Part shown: positions 20,590 through 33,737 of the stretch, one piece after another
Layout: every line of letters begins with the position of its first letter
Numbering within the stretch: the first letter of the stretch is position 1
Source of the DNA: Sequoia sempervirens
Taxonomy: Eukaryota > Streptophyta > Pinopsida > Cupressales > Cupressaceae
Assembly (NCBI GenBank): GCA_007258455.2
Contig: VDFB02193867.1
Span: 573,346,047 to 573,410,046 of the forward strand
Length of the DNA: 64,000 nucleotides
Direction: 5' to 3'
Position numbers and translations under genes: made by a program
Notes under the pieces: generated by a model
Seen by the model: only the letters and a program-made list of their open reading frames with translations
Told to the model about the DNA's origin: nothing
The model's database searches: none

Positions 20590-23500
20590 ATGGCTCATTC
20601 TCAAGACGGTGCCTTTGTAACCAGAGCTCTGTTATTTGATGGAACAAATTATGTGTTTTGGAAAATCAGAATGGAAGCTTTTCTTATTTCTTTTGATGTT
20701 GATGTTTGGAGCATTGTTATAAATGATTACAATGTACCAGCCTCTATTCCCACTGATCCTGCTGAAAAAAAGAGGTATGAAACAAATGCCAAAGCTAAGC
20801 ATGCCATCTTGTGTGGGTTAACTAAAGATGTGTTCATTAAAGTCATGCATTGCAAATCTGCTCATGAAATCTAGGAAAAACTTGAAACTATATATCAAGG
20901 GAATGAGAAAGTCAAACTGTCAAAAATCATTACACTCAAACATCAGTTTGAGGAGTTGAAAATGAAGGATGATGAAAAAGTGGCTGAATACTTCCTAAGA
21001 GTTGATGAAGTTGTCAATGCAATGAAAGGTCTAGGTCAAGAGGTTAATGAATTTGATGTGGTCACAAAGGTTGTTAGAACCTTACCATCCAAATTTGAAT
21101 CTAAGGTTTCAGCCCTAGAAGAAAAGAAACATTTTGATAAGCTTACCTTAGACAACCTGCAAGGAATACTTACTGCCTATGAAATGAGAACTAGCAAAAA
21201 CAATTCAACAAGAAAAGAAACTGCCTTTAACACTGAAAAGAAAGAAAAAGTCGAAGTTAGTGAATCAGAGTTGTCTGATTCTAAAGAATCCCATTTTGTT
21301 AGAAGATTTAAAAAAGGATCAGGAAAATATAAGGGAAAACTTCCCTTTAAATGTTTTAACTGTGGTAAAATAGGTCACTTTGTTGCAAAGTGTCCCTATG
21401 ATGATCAAATCTGTGACAACGAGACAACTGAAAAACAACCTAAGAAGAAAGCCTTCAAACCTAAACGAAACTTCAATTTCAAAAAGAAGAAAAGTCTATT
21501 TAGTAAGGATGAATCTGATATTGAGTCTGAAGATTCATCAGTTGAAGAAGATGAAACTTTGTTCATGGCTGAAATTACTCAGCAAAATGATTCAAAGACC
21601 ATTGACATTGAAGAAGGTGAAGTAGATCTTGAAAGTGAGCTGAAATGTGCTTTACAAGAGGTCAGCAAACTCAAAAAACAAGTTCTTGCTCAAGAACATA
21701 AACCAGATCAAGAAATGGTCTCTCTGAAAACTTAGCTTGAAGAAGCTAAAAGAAATGAAGACTGTCTTCGAGTGACTGTAAGCTGCAAAGATAGAGAAAT
21801 TCAAAAATTGGAACAAGAAGTAGTATGTCTTAGGAAGGAAATTGAAAAATATGAAAGCACTCTAAAACTAAATGAGATGCTCAGCAAGCAGAAGATGTAT
21901 AAAGATAAAACTGGTGTTGGTTTTGAAAAGGGTGAATGCTCAATTGACAATGCAAAACAAAACCCCTCTTCTGAAGTCAAAGGTTCAGGTTCAAATCACT
22001 CAGAATTTGGTAAGGATCATGTTCAGTCTTTAAGAGGTAATAGATCTTCATACAGAGTCAATCCTTTCTTCTATGGTTATTGTTTTTTTTGCAACAAATT
22101 TGGCCATAAGGTGAGCACTTGCAAGCTTATGAATCCTATAATACCCAGGTTTGGTCTTAGGCAACACTATGGTTTTGTTAGACAGATTAGATGTTTTAAA
22201 TGCAATGCTTTGGGACATTCTGTCAAACAGTGCAGAACTGATCTGCAATCTAAACAGCAGAAAATCAAAAAGGTTTGGAAACCTAACACTGTCAACAACA
22301 TTGAGCAAACTATGTTGGTTCAAACTATTTTTCATTCCAAGAAAAAGGACTTATGGGTCCTGGACAATAGATGTTCTAACCATATGACTGGCGACAAGGA
22401 TAAGTTTATAAATCTTGAAGATTATGTAGGTGGATATGTTAAATTTGGTGATAACTCTGGTATTCAAATTAAAGGTAGAGGCTCACTTCTTCTGAATGAA
22501 GACACTCCTATCTATAATGTGTATTATGTGGAAGGTCTCAAGCACAATCTTCTAAGTGTTAGTCAAATCTATGATAGTGGTTATCATGTTCTTTTCACTT
22601 CGCAGGGATGTGAGATTAAGAACAAGCTTGGAAAGGCTGTTGCAGCTGGAAGGAGGACAAAAGGAAATGTGTACAATCTTCTTGACTCATCATGCAATGA
22701 CAATAATCAAGGTATGTGTCTAATGGGCCAAATTGAAGAGAGCTGGTTATGGCATAAAAGATTAGGACACATAAACTTTGAAAATCTAGTTAGAATCAGA
22801 ATGTTAGAGGTTTACCAGTTCTTAACAAGCCAAAAAATTTTGTGTGCAAAGAATGTCTAAGTGGTAAACAAAATAAAATCAGCTTCAAAACAAAAGAACA
22901 CTCTTCATCAAAACCTCTACAACTAGTGCATACTGATTTATGTGGAACAACTAGAACAAGGTCTATTAATGGTGAAAAATTCTTTATGCTTTTTGTGGAT
23001 GATTATACTAGAATGATATGGGTCACATTTCTTAAGCACAAATCAGAAGCCTTTGAAAGGTTCAAAGTATTTCATAAAATGGTTGAAAAGGAATCTGATT
23101 TGAAACTCAAATGCCTTCGATTAGACAAAGGAGGTGAGTTCACCTCTCAAGAGTTTATAGATTACTGTGAACAACACGGTATTAAAAGGCAGTACGCTGC
23201 AACTAAAACACCTCAACAAAATGGGGTTGTTGAACGTAAAAACAGATTTGTAAAAGAAATGGATAGAACCGTGCTAGATGAAGCTAAGTTGTCTTATATG
23301 TATTGGAAAGAAGCTGTTCATACAGCTGTATACATTTTGAATAGAGTGCAGCTTAGGGTGAAATCTAAACACACTCCTTATGAACTTTGGTATGGAAAAA
23401 CTGCTTCTGTCAAATACTTTAAAATTTTTGGAAGTAAGTGTTTTATCAAGAAAGATGATGATAACCTTGGAAGCTTTCATTCAAAGAGTGATGAGGGTAT

Positions 23501-25405
23501 CTTTTTGGGATATTCAACTCACAACAAAGCTTATAATTGCCTTAAAAAAGGCTTAACAAGATTGTTGAAGTTGTGAATGTAAAGTTTGATGAAAAATTAC
23601 ATTCAGATGTTGACATCTTGCAGGATAATGAGGAAGAACGACTTGAACTTGAATCAAATTCAGAAGAATCTGAAACAACAAAGTCTTTTGCTGAATCAGC
23701 AAGCCCTAAAAATGAAAAAGCAAGTCCTGAAAATGTTGCATCAAAAGCTCCTTTGAAAACTCTAGCTATATATCACCCCAAAGATCAGATTATTGGGGAT
23801 AAAAATGCAGGAGTTCAAACTAGAAGAAAGGCTGCAGAATCTGATGAAAAGGCACAAATTGCTTTCTATCTAGTTACTCAGTTTGAGCCTAAATTTTTTT
23901 AATGAAGCTCTCACAAACTCATGTTGGCTTAATTCTATGCAGGAAGAAATTGATCAGATTGAGAAAAATCAGACTTGGGAGTTAGTCCCAAGAACAGATG
24001 ACAAGAATGTCATTGGAGGCAAATGGATATATAGAAACAAGGTTGATGAAAATGGTAATGTTATTCACAACAAAGCAAGATTTTTCTGCAAAGGCTATGC
24101 TCAACAAGAAGGTATTGATTGCGGAGAAACCTTTGCACCCGTTGCTAGATTAGAATCCATTAGAATATTCTTGGCTTATTCTGTTTATCAAATGGATGTT
24201 AAAACTGCTTTTTTAAATGGCTATTTAGATGAAGAGGTCTATGTTGAATAGCCTGAAGGATTTATTTGCAAAGATAAGCTTGATCATGTTTACAGATTGA
24301 AAAAGGCCCTCTATGGCTTAAAAAAAGCACCTAGAGCTTGGTACTCTAGGCTAGACGGCCATTTAATTTCTAATGGATTTGTTAGAGGAGGTGTAGATAG
24401 TATTCTTTATGTTAAAACTGAAGGTTATGATATTTTTGTTTTTGAAATTGACGTTGATGACACTATCTTTGGCTGCAATAATGTTACTTTGAGTAAAAAG
24501 TTCTCTCGGATAATGAAATCTGAGTTTGAAATGTCAATGTTAGGAGAATTAAATTTCTTTCTGGGTCTTCAAATCTCTCAATGTGAGAATGTAATATTTC
24601 TTTCTCAAACCAAGTATGCTAAAGAGATGCTTAAGAAATTTCAGATGGATGAATGCCATCCAGTTAGCACTCCAATGATTATTGGATGCAAACTTACTAA
24701 GGTTGATGATTCTCCTGATACAAATCAAACTGAATATAGATCAATGATCGACAGTCTTTTATATTTAACCGCCTCTAGACCTAACATTATGCAAGAAATT
24801 TGCACTGTTGCACGGTTTCAGGCATCACCTAAAGAATCCCATGTCACTGTTTTTAAAAGGATTTTTAAATATATTCAGGGCACTCTTGTTTATGGTCTTT
24901 GGTATCCTAGAAGCAATGATTTCTCTTTGATTGCTTATACTAATGCTGTCTGGGATGGTTGTTTGGATGTTAGAAAAAGCACCAGTGATGCTGCATTTTT
25001 TCTTGGTGATCGTTTAGTGGCATGGCATAGCAAGAAACAAGTATTTGTTTCTCTTTCTACTGCTGAAGCTGAATACATTGCTGCCACTTCATGTTGTACT
25101 CAAGTTATTTGGATGAGTCAAACTCTCTTAGATATGGGTATTGAAGTTCCTAAACCTATTTCTATTCTCTGTGATAACACTAGTGTGATAAATATATCAA
25201 AAAATCTTGTTATGCACTGTCGCACTAAACATATTGCTATCAAGTTTCACTTTCTTCGAGAAAAGGTACTGGCTAATGTTGTCTGCTTACAGTTTGTTGG
25301 TTCACAAGATCAGGTGGCTGAAATTTCACTAAGCCCTTAGCAAAAGAGTTATTTGAAAGGCTGAGACTTCGATTGGGAGTTATCTCTCAATCGTTACTTC
25401 TCTAA
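20590..25405 (+). pseudogene. Copia-B gag-pol polyprotein, decayed
   Basis: The start is ATG 20590 (MAHSQDGAFVTRALLFDG), a typical Copia gag opening. One frame runs to 22860 with TAG stops near 20872 and 21735; frameshifts follow near 22850, 23575 and 23890, with a TAG near 24251 and another shift near 25330. A CCHC knuckle lies at 21352-21393, and two more at 22081-22122 and 22192-22233. The protease reads LDNRCSNHMTG at about 22360, where active copies carry DSG, so the catalytic motif is lost. Integrase (22920-23270) keeps HTDLCG and QQNGVVERK. RT (23940-24700) reads DVDDTIFG in place of YVDD and has lost several residues in [11 protein letters not shown]. RNase H (24900-25330) keeps STAEAEY. 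The natural end is the TAA at 25403-25405. Confidence 0.9.
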
Positions 25406-25626
25406 TTCTCCAAGCTTCAGCTTAGGGGGAGCATGTTATATGTTTTGATTCTCTTACAGCTCTCCTACAGTTTTGGTTGCTGCACTGGTACTCTTTTTGT
25501 AGCTGTTTCTCATGGCATTTGGTTGGCTTCTCATGGCAATGCACTTTCTTCTTTTCTATCCTTTGTCATTGAGGCAAAAAGGGGGAGAGTCATTTGTGTT
25601 TTGCAATCAAGGACAAAGGGGGAGTT
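25406..25626 (+). promoter_or_regulatory. Copia-B 3' non-coding region and polypurine tract
   Basis: AAAGGGGGAG at 25615-25624 is the polypurine tract that primes plus-strand synthesis just before the 3' LTR. A second tract, AAAAAGGGGGAGAG near 25576-25589, resembles it and lies about 40 bp upstream. Confidence 0.75.
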
Positions 25627-28015
25627 TGTTGGATCTCAGCTGTGTTTATGGTTTGTCCTTGATGAAAAAATCTCTTTCAGTTAGTTCTCTTTGATGATCA
25701 GTCTCAGGATGGTTCTCTTTGCATACCACAGGTGTATTTCACATGTTACAAGCCAATTGTTTACATTATTTGAAATCACATTTTTGAAGGCATTACAGTT
25801 ACCTTGGTTCTGACATCTCATTTGTCTAATGGTTTTGGTTGTTTCTCATTCGGGCTTACACATACCGGCGTGAGAATGGCAGGGTCTCCCCAATCCTTTT
25901 TGAAATGTCTGTGTTGCCTATCGACAAGACATTTATGATGTCATGGTGATTGGATTTTTTCATTCAGGCAGCTTTTGGCGTGACATTCTCTTTTGTTTCG
26001 GCGACAAAAAAGGATTATATCGGCATAAGTTATATCGTCGGTATGTGGTCATAGCGAAATTGCTTTGTCTCACCGATCGGAGTTTGAATGGGGACATATC
26101 GGCAAGAGTTTAAGGCTTTAGTGAAGGGTCATAGCGAAAAGGGTTATGTCTCCCCGACTAATGCATGTGGAAGTCTATCGGCAAGTGTTACATCATTGGT
26201 ATGAGGTCACAACGAAACTGTTATGTCTCACCGACTGGTGGTGGATGGATGTGTATCGGTAAGAGTCAGGGTTTTCGGCGTGAGGTCTCCCCGAGAGCGA
26301 TATGTTACGGTGACAAGTTTTATCATGGGGGCTCTCGGCATGACATAATGTTTTCATTATGACTTCTCACCGATTCTGTTGGGTCATGGCGAAAGCGATA
26401 ACTAAGGGGAATGACTGGCGATTTAATTGCCTTCAGCAGGACTATCTGGATGTCTTGGCGAACAAGTGTGAATTCGGGGTGTTTCGGTATGACATAAAAT
26501 AATCTACAAGATGTCTCCTCGATTGTTTGAAGTTACAGTGACATATATAGGATGGATGGACTCATCGACAAGAAAAACCATGTGTCATGGTGACCAATGT
26601 GTATCAAGTGGGCTTTTGGTAAAACAAAAGGTATTCTTTATAAGGTCTCTTCGATTATGAATTGTCTCAGCGACACTGGAAGAAAGAAAGTGTGTTAGGG
26701 AAAAATTCATGATTATTCTTTTGGCTGGGTATGGAACCCTAGCCTAGCCGCCATCATGAGAGTTTTAGCTTATGTTGTTGCTAGCTGTAATGGCTTTATC
26801 AGTGGTATATGGAAGCTTTATTTGGTACGTTTCTGGCTGGAAGCTCGACAGTGGTTGATGGAGCCATGAGAGTTGCAGATTTGTCTGGTATGTATGTGTT
26901 TCATGCTACACAAACTGGTTTATGATCACCATTTTAACTGCTCTCTTCTTCTCAGTTACTAATGTGGCAAATGATGCCCTGACAAAGTATTGTTATTCAT
27001 GCATTCAAAGTTATGTTTTACAGTGATGGGCAGTTGTGTTTCTTAAGGAGTGAAATGATCTCATGTGTTTCAGATTTGTTGAGAACGACTCTTAGCTGGG
27101 TGAAACAGCTCTTGTTTTGGCAAATTAAATTCACCTTGTCTAATAATATTGCTAGGTACAAGATGAAGTTTTCTTTTATAAATAGCTCTGTTAACTTCTG
27201 TCTGAACCTTTTCTAGTTGGTTGTTCAACCATTACTCCTGATGAAAGTTACTTATCTGGCATTTAATTCAAAAAAAAAAAGGGGTTATCTTCACTCGATA
27301 TTCATTGAAGTCTTAATAATAATAAAAAAAATATGTATAAATAGATGCATAAAACTATGTTTCTGTTCTGTTGTTGTAATTATGAGATTATCATTCCTTG
27401 GCTGTATGAAAATGTATGGATAGACTTTGCAATAAAATTTGAATAACAAGATGCAAAGAATTGTAAATTTCTTCTCTATATAGTATTTTAGGGATTCAAT
27501 TATTGAATCTTTAAGGTATTATGTAGAGGAGAAAACAGAGAAACATGTGCTTAACTAAAAACAGAGAAATCCTCTAAGTTATTATTGTTGTTCAAATCAT
27601 AATTTGAGGGGTTGATACTCCTTGAGATAGATATCTCTAAACGAGGGGTTGGTGCTCGTTGAGTGGGTGCTCAAAAATCAGCCTATAAGGCATTGTGAAT
27701 AGTTGATTAAAAGTTTAAGCCTGAAAGGCATTTTGGGAGTGGTTTCTATACCCCAGGAGGGTTTTCCACTTGACAAATTTTGTGTCTCTTTGTTCTTCTG
27801 TGTTTTCACTACTTTACTGTGTTGTTTTAGTTCACTGTTGGGATTATTACTTTTCTGAATTCTATTTACGAATGATTACATTCAACTCATGAATGCATTA
27901 ATCAGAGTAATATTGAGATCAAATCTGAGCTATGTTTTTGAATTTTTGAAAATTGGTCAAATCTGTTAAGACACGGATTCACACCCCCCCTCTCAGTGTC
28001 ATTTTAACTCCAACA
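25627..28015 (+). repeat. 3' LTR of Copia-B
   Basis: Starts TGTTGGATCT and ends TCCAACA, colinear with the 5' LTR including the ~79-bp subrepeats (from about 26047) and the TATA box at 27336. Differences from the 5' LTR are mainly transitions, many at CG or CHG sites. Confidence 0.93.
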
Positions 28016-28020
28016 AGATT

Positions 28021-31000
28021 GTCCTCGTAATTCTATGTGATGTGTAGATGATTCGGGTAATGAGGTTGAGATTGTTGGAATATAGAGACCCATCTCATTA
28101 CAAATGATTTCTGCTATGCAATTGAAGAGGTGTTTTTATCAAGGTTGTCAGTTGTTTGTTGTGTCGGTCAATGGCTTGGATTTGGGAGAGAGTCGAGAAG
28201 TTTCACTAGATGACTATCCTCTCCTTAAGGATTTTGTAGACGTCTTTCCTAGTGAAATTCGAGGGATGCCACCTAAGCATGACATCAACTTCAAAATTGA
28301 TCTTGTACCCAAAATTGAACCTATATCTCAAGCTCCATATCGGATGATAACATAGGAAATTCAAGAGCTCCGCCTGCAATTGGAGGATTTATTATAAAAA
28401 GAGTTCATTCATCTTAGTGTTTCCCCTTGGGGAGCACCAATGATATTCATGAAGAAGGATGGTTCCCTTTGTTTATGCATTGATTATAGAAAGCTAAACA
28501 AGGTGACGATGAAGAACCGGTACCCTTTGCCGAGAATCAACGATCTATTTGATCAGATAAAGGGGGCTAAGGAATTCTCAAAAATTGATCTCAAGTTAGG
28601 ATACCATCAATTGCAGATAGCCAAAGCAAATATACACAAAACTGCATTTCACACTCGTTACAGGCATTATGAATTCACTGTTATGTCATTTGGGTTGACA
28701 AATGCACCATCGGTTTTCATGAGTCTGATGAATGGAGTCTTCCATACCTACTTGGATTGATTTTTTCTTGTGTTCGTCGATGATATCCTGATCTACTCAA
28801 AAACTATGGAGGAACATGAGGAGCATTTGAGATAGGTGTTGTAGTGTTTGAGAGACAATCAATTGTATGCAAATTTGGCGAAGTGTGAATTCTTTAAGAC
28901 AAGAGTGAAATAATTGGGTCACGTTATCTTTGGTGAAGGTATCATTATGGATCCTTCAAAGATCCAAGCCATCATTGATTGGCCTGCACCCATGAATGTT
29001 CCTAAAATTTACGGTTGTATGGGATTAGTGGGCTACTATTGGTGGTTCATTCAAGGCTTCTCGAGGATTGCACATCCTATCACTTCTCTTCAGAGGAAAG
29101 GGAAGAATTTTATTTGGTCATAATAGTGTCAGTCAACTTTTTCAAACCCTTAAGGAGAAGTTGACTAGTGCACCTATCCTACCAGTCCCTGATCCTATTG
29201 GGGATTTTGTGGTGTGTACGAATGTGTCCTTAGAGGGTTTAGGAGTCATTTTGATGAAAGAAGGTTGCGTGATTTCCTATGAGTCTCGCAAGCTCAAGGA
29301 TCATGAGTTGAATTACCCCACACACGATTTGGAGTTAACCACCATTATGCATGCTCTTGTGAGATGGAGGCACTTTCTATTGGTGCATCAATTTGAGCTG
29401 CATAGTGATCATCACAACTTGCAGTATATATTTACACAACCAAACCTGAATGCTAGACAGAGGAGATGGATGGAATTTCTTTGTGAATATGATTTCAAGG
29501 TTAAGTACATCCATGGAAAGGAAAGCATAGTGGAAGATGCTCTGAGTTGACAGAGACATGAGTTAGTTGCAGTGACTCTTAGTGTGGACTTGAGGAGTCA
29601 TATACTTGTAGCACTTCCCATAGATGGCTGGTATCAGGAAGTGAAGTTAGAAATTGAGTCAAATAGAGCTTTGGAGTGAAATTTTGTTGGTTATCCACTA
29701 GAAATTGATGGCCTTATGTGGTATTTGGGTCACATGTATGTACCTCCTACTGAGGGTCTTCGTACCCTAATCAGGATTGAGGCACATCGAGCTCCCTATT
29801 CTGCTCATCCGGGAGTCAAGAAGATGTATGCAGAACTTCGTCAGCTATATTTTTGGGATGGAATGAAGAGAGACATTGTAGACTTTATGGCAAGATTTTT
29901 GGAGTGTTAGAGAGTTAAGGTGGAACACCAACATCTTGCAGGCCTTTTACAGCCCCATCTCATTCTTGAATGGAAATGGGATATCATATCAGTGGACTTT
30001 ATTGTTGGGTTGCCTATGTATTCTCATCAACATGATGCTACCATGGTCACTATTGATAGGTTGACCAAGGTGGCACACATTTCCCTTGTTCGATCATCTT
30101 ATACTACTTCTTTTTTAGCTAGAGTATTCATGGAGGACATTGTTAGAATGCATGAAATTCCTCAAAGGATTATTTCTGATAGAGATCCAGTTTTCACTTC
30201 TACATTGTGGACATCCTTGTAGCATGCCTTAGGGACCTAGATGAACTTCAGTTTTGCATACCATCTGGAGACAGATGGATAAACTGAGAGGGTCGAACAA
30301 GTTCTTTAGGACATGCTCTAAATGTATATAATGGATCAACAGTTGCGTTGGGAGGACTATTTGCATTTGGTGGAGTTTGCATACAATAATGGATATCATA
30401 GCTTGATTGGTATGTCTCCCTTTCAGGCCTTATATGGCTATCCTTGTCAGATCTCGTTGAGTTGGGACCATATTGAGGATAGAGTTCTACTTGGGCCTGA
30501 AATGCTTCAGGATATGGAGCAATAGGTGGCTCATATTAGAGAGCACTCGGTAGCAGCGCAGGATAGGCAAAAGAAATATGCAGATGCACATAGGGTTGAC
30601 CGTTAGTTTTTAGTGGGTGATCGGTTTTTCCTATGAGTGCATCTGGGAAAGAGTCGAATCCATTATGGGAAAGGCTCTAAGCTCATGCCTTGTTTTGTGG
30701 GACCGTTTGAGGTGTTAGAGAAAATTGGCCTTGTTGTTTATTGCCTAGCTTTGCCACCTAGTATATCGCACATACATGATGTGTTTCACATTTCTATACT
30801 TAGGCCTTATTATCCCTATATATCTCATATGCTTGATTGGAATGCATTACAGGTAGAGGATGGGAAACTAGCACTTGAACCCGTGGCCATTCTTCAACAC
30901 AAGAGGCTCGCTCTCAGGGGTAGAGAAATTGAGCAGCTGCAGGTCCAATGGGACCCAAATGATGAGAGTTCAACAACATGGGAGGATGCATTCTGCATTA

Positions 31001-31041
31001 GAGAGTCCTTTCCTTATTTTTTCATAGGCTTCCAAGAGTAA
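28021..31041 (+). pseudogene. Gypsy-A pol: reverse transcriptase, RNase H, integrase, chromodomain-like tail
   Basis: Continuation of the frame broken at 18126. One frame runs to about 29100, then one frameshift, then a single frame to the TAA at 31041. RT lies at about 28420-28980, with [18 protein letters not shown] and the catalytic FVDDILIYS near 28775. RNase H covers 29190-29530, ending in KYIHGKESIVEDALS. Integrase covers about 29780-30300, with SAHPGVKKMY, SVDFIVGLP and SDRDPVF. Its zinc-binding region reads ARFLEC where two Cys are expected, so one ligand is lost. The tail (about 30880-31010; KRLALRGREIEQ, VQWDPNDESSTTWED) resembles the chromodomain of Tekay-type chromoviruses. Stops are mostly TAG. 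Confidence 0.87.
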
Positions 31042-31062
31042 GCCAAGTTCTAGGGGGGAGGA
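31042..31062 (+). promoter_or_regulatory. Polypurine tract of Gypsy-A
   Basis: GGGGGGAGGA at 31053-31062 lies directly against the 3' LTR start TGTAATGCC. Confidence 0.85.
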
Positions 31063-33737
31063 TGTAATGCCTCTCGTGTTACTGTCACTGTACTGATACT
31101 TTTTATGCTATGTTGTGTACCTTGAGACTGTGTTGGTGGTTGTTTCACCATTTCAATTTGGTTGGTTGATAGTTTAGTGGACTTGGATGCTTATGACACT
31201 CTTTACTGATGTTATGTTATGATTATATATCGAGTTTGATGTTGTGTTTGGATTAAACTGGTTATGTTTATCATATAGACGTAGTACTATGCTTGTTATG
31301 CATTTGATTAAGTAATTGATTTATGATGTTGATTATGATGTGTTTACTGTTTGAAATCTTGGTGAGAGGGATGGTGTAGCATCACTCATTTGTGAGTGCC
31401 CTGCTACGTTGTGACTTCCTCTCACAGTGTGTTTGTTATTGGATATATATGTTGCTCAACATCTGGTTTGATACAAGTTGTAGGTACCAGGCATCGACTC
31501 CACCTGCACTGTTAGGTTTGAGCATATCTTACAAGCCCAATGGGAATGATGTGGAAAATGAATTTGACAAGAAAGTCCCCCACCCTAGTCGTCATCCTCG
31601 ACGAGGATGAGTACCTAGTCCGTCACCTCGTCACTGTGTTTGACGATGTGGTTTGTTTGCAACCCCGTTCCTGTTTAGATATTTTGTTGTTTTGAGTTGT
31701 TTAATTTTAATTGTCTAATTAATGTTGTTTAAATAATTATTTGATATAGTTGATAGTTCATTGTGTTAAGTTTATAAATGTGGTTCAATTAATTATTTTA
31801 GTTAAATGACGTTCATAAGTGTTGTGTTGATTAATTAAATAATTAAATTAAATTATTATGTAGATGTTAATTAATTATTAAATTAACTAGCTAAGTTATA
31901 ATGATTCAATAATTATATATTATTACTTTTATTAATGATGAATATTTTAATCTAACGTAATGGAATATTATTGCATTTATTAATAATGTTTATTTTAATT
32001 TCAAACGTAGTGGATAATATTGTTTAAAATAAATATTAAATTGGGATATTAAAATGGAAATTAAGTGATAATGTTAAATTACGAAAAAGTAATTAAAAGA
32101 ATTTGAATCGAGGAAACATTTCGCATGCAAGTGCATGCATAGCCTCAAACTGGGGATTAGAGGGCAACTTGTCGATTTTTGAGTTTTTAATGATTTAGCA
32201 TTTTATTTTTATTTTTCGGAAAACAAATAACTTCTTAATGGAAATTGGGGGAAGAAAGTTGTTTTGTTTTTTAACAAGAAGTTTTTGGGCTTTGGAATTA
32301 CTCTTTGGTCAAATAAAAATAAAAATAATACAACTCCCGGGACGGACCAGTGCTTCACCTCTGTGAACATCACCTAGATGCAATGAGTGCTAAGTGGACC
32401 ATTCGATATCATGAGAGATGGGTTCTTGTTGAACCACTACTCATGAAACATGGGTCAATGAGTTTGACTCGAAACTACACGGTTGAATCCTAATAGCAAT
32501 ATCATAATAATACAACTCTTAGAATTTTAAAAAAGTGGATTTTTGGAGAACGAAGGACGAATTTTGGGACTGTGAAAGAGGGATCAACTTAGCTCACCAT
32601 CTCCATCTTCAGCATAGAATCTAGGTTGGCATCTTCTTATTTTCATTTCATCTATTACTGCAATTAATCACCATTTTGTGTTGGTGAAAATGATTGCTAT
32701 TCGTTTTGTGCAAGTCTATATTTCAGATTTTTTTCATTTAGCATATCTAATAATTGTTGATTTCCAACCATCGCTTGTTCATAGAGTAGGCAATTCTTTC
32801 CTGCTATAGCTCTATAAAAATCATTATATTAGAGGGTGCATTCTCTCTTTCAGTGCAACCATCATTACTTTAAGCCTCACATTGTGATCGATTCTATACT
32901 TATAATTATTACCTAGGAAAATCCTTGTAAGCTTTTGATTCTATTCGATTTCATGCACTGCAGTTGTTGCTTACAATTACATGATGTTGCCTCTTGTCTG
33001 GGCTGGACCCATCCTCTTAAAGGGAATAGAAGTGGATTAATGCTTATACATAGGCGTATGTTTGAATATGGAATTGCTCCATCCATTTGGATTTACTGCT
33101 GTTAACAACATATTGTAAGATGAAATAATCGACCCCTTTCTCCAACACAACTTTTTTGCTCCCTAAGCCTCAAAATATACTTGATTGTATGCTATGGGAT
33201 AGTTTGTATTGGTTGGAATCATACTAAGCATCGATATCAGCTTTATAAGCTTTTGATTCATTAAAATAAAATCATTGTTGGCTGTATGAATTTAGATTTG
33301 GAAAGCCATTCGCCATGAATTCCAGCACATGGATAAGCATTAGATTAAGGTTTGATTTTTTTTACTATGATTTCATGTTGCCTAAATACTTGTTCATAGT
33401 ATGCTGCCTTTTATGTTTTATGCAATGAAATTTTATTGAGGAATGAATCAAAGCTATCTTTAGGTGGTTTGATCCCTATTAAGAGGAGTAGAGTACAATT
33501 TTAGGCATTTTATAGACATGCACTATGAAAGCGGCCCTAGCTATAGTGCAGATCACCAGGTGGAGTTCAGATGTCATGGTAGCCTTGGTAGCACCCAACA
33601 CTTAGTGAAGCATTCGACTACGTTATATATATTATATATATGGGGCTGGGTTTTCTATGTTGCGTTTTATTGTGGATTCCATGCGCTATTTTGAAATAGC
33701 TAGTAAATACAAAGGAAACATTTATAATTTTGTTTTC
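31063..33737 (+). repeat. 3' LTR of Gypsy-A, truncated
   Basis: Matches 3296-5995 of the 5' LTR, but has one copy where the 5' LTR has the 214-bp duplication, and carries an extra 182 bp (insert plus one target copy) at about 32337-32518. Similarity stops at 33737, corresponding to 5995 in the 5' LTR, and Tat-element sequence begins at the next base. Confidence 0.88.
32337..32505 (-). mobile_element. 169-bp SINE-like insertion in the Gypsy-A 3' LTR
   Basis: Absent from the 5' LTR at the matching place (near 4545). Flanked by perfect 13-bp duplications AATAATACAACTC at 32324-32336 and 32506-32518, the length expected for LINE-machinery insertions. On the minus strand, about 30 bases in, it has a tRNA B-box-like word (TTTCGAGTC; consensus GTTCGANTC), preceded by a weak A-box-like word (TTGCTATTAGG). 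There is no poly(A) tail. A tRNA-derived SINE is the best guess. A MITE is less likely because no terminal inverted repeats are seen. Confidence 0.55.

Larger units (their letters stand above)
18127..28015 (+). mobile_element. Copia-B: SIRE-like Ty1/Copia retrotransposon nested in Gypsy-A
   Basis: 9,889 bp, flanked by exact 5-bp target duplications AGATT at 18122-18126 and 28016-28020. LTRs are 2,388 and 2,389 bp, start TGTTG and end CAACA. Integrase before reverse transcriptase makes it Ty1/Copia. Long LTRs, an initiator-Met primer site and a large gag with zinc knuckles suggest the SIRE (Maximus) lineage. The first roughly 265 aligned LTR bases differ at 11 sites, nine of them transitions, so insertion is not recent. 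Removing the element restores the Gypsy-A frame. Confidence 0.95.
3296..33737 (+). mobile_element. Gypsy-A: Ty3/Gypsy chromovirus-like retrotransposon, nested and 3'-truncated
   Basis: The 5' LTR starts TGTAATGCC at 3296 and ends GGCATTACA at 16366, a perfect 9-bp terminal inverted repeat. An initiator-Met primer-binding site follows directly. Internal order is gag, protease, reverse transcriptase, RNase H, integrase and a chromodomain-like tail, then a polypurine tract at 31051-31062 and the 3' LTR from 31063. Integrase after RNase H makes it Gypsy; the C-terminal tail and long LTRs suggest a Tekay-like chromovirus. A Copia element splits the protease-RT junction, and other DNA sits in the 5' LTR. 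The 3' LTR breaks off at 33737, so the target duplication cannot be checked. Confidence 0.9.

Noticed and set aside
25406..25626. Envelope-like ORF after Copia-B pol, as in some SIRE elements
   Set aside because: Only about 220 bases separate the pol stop from the 3' LTR, too little for such a gene.
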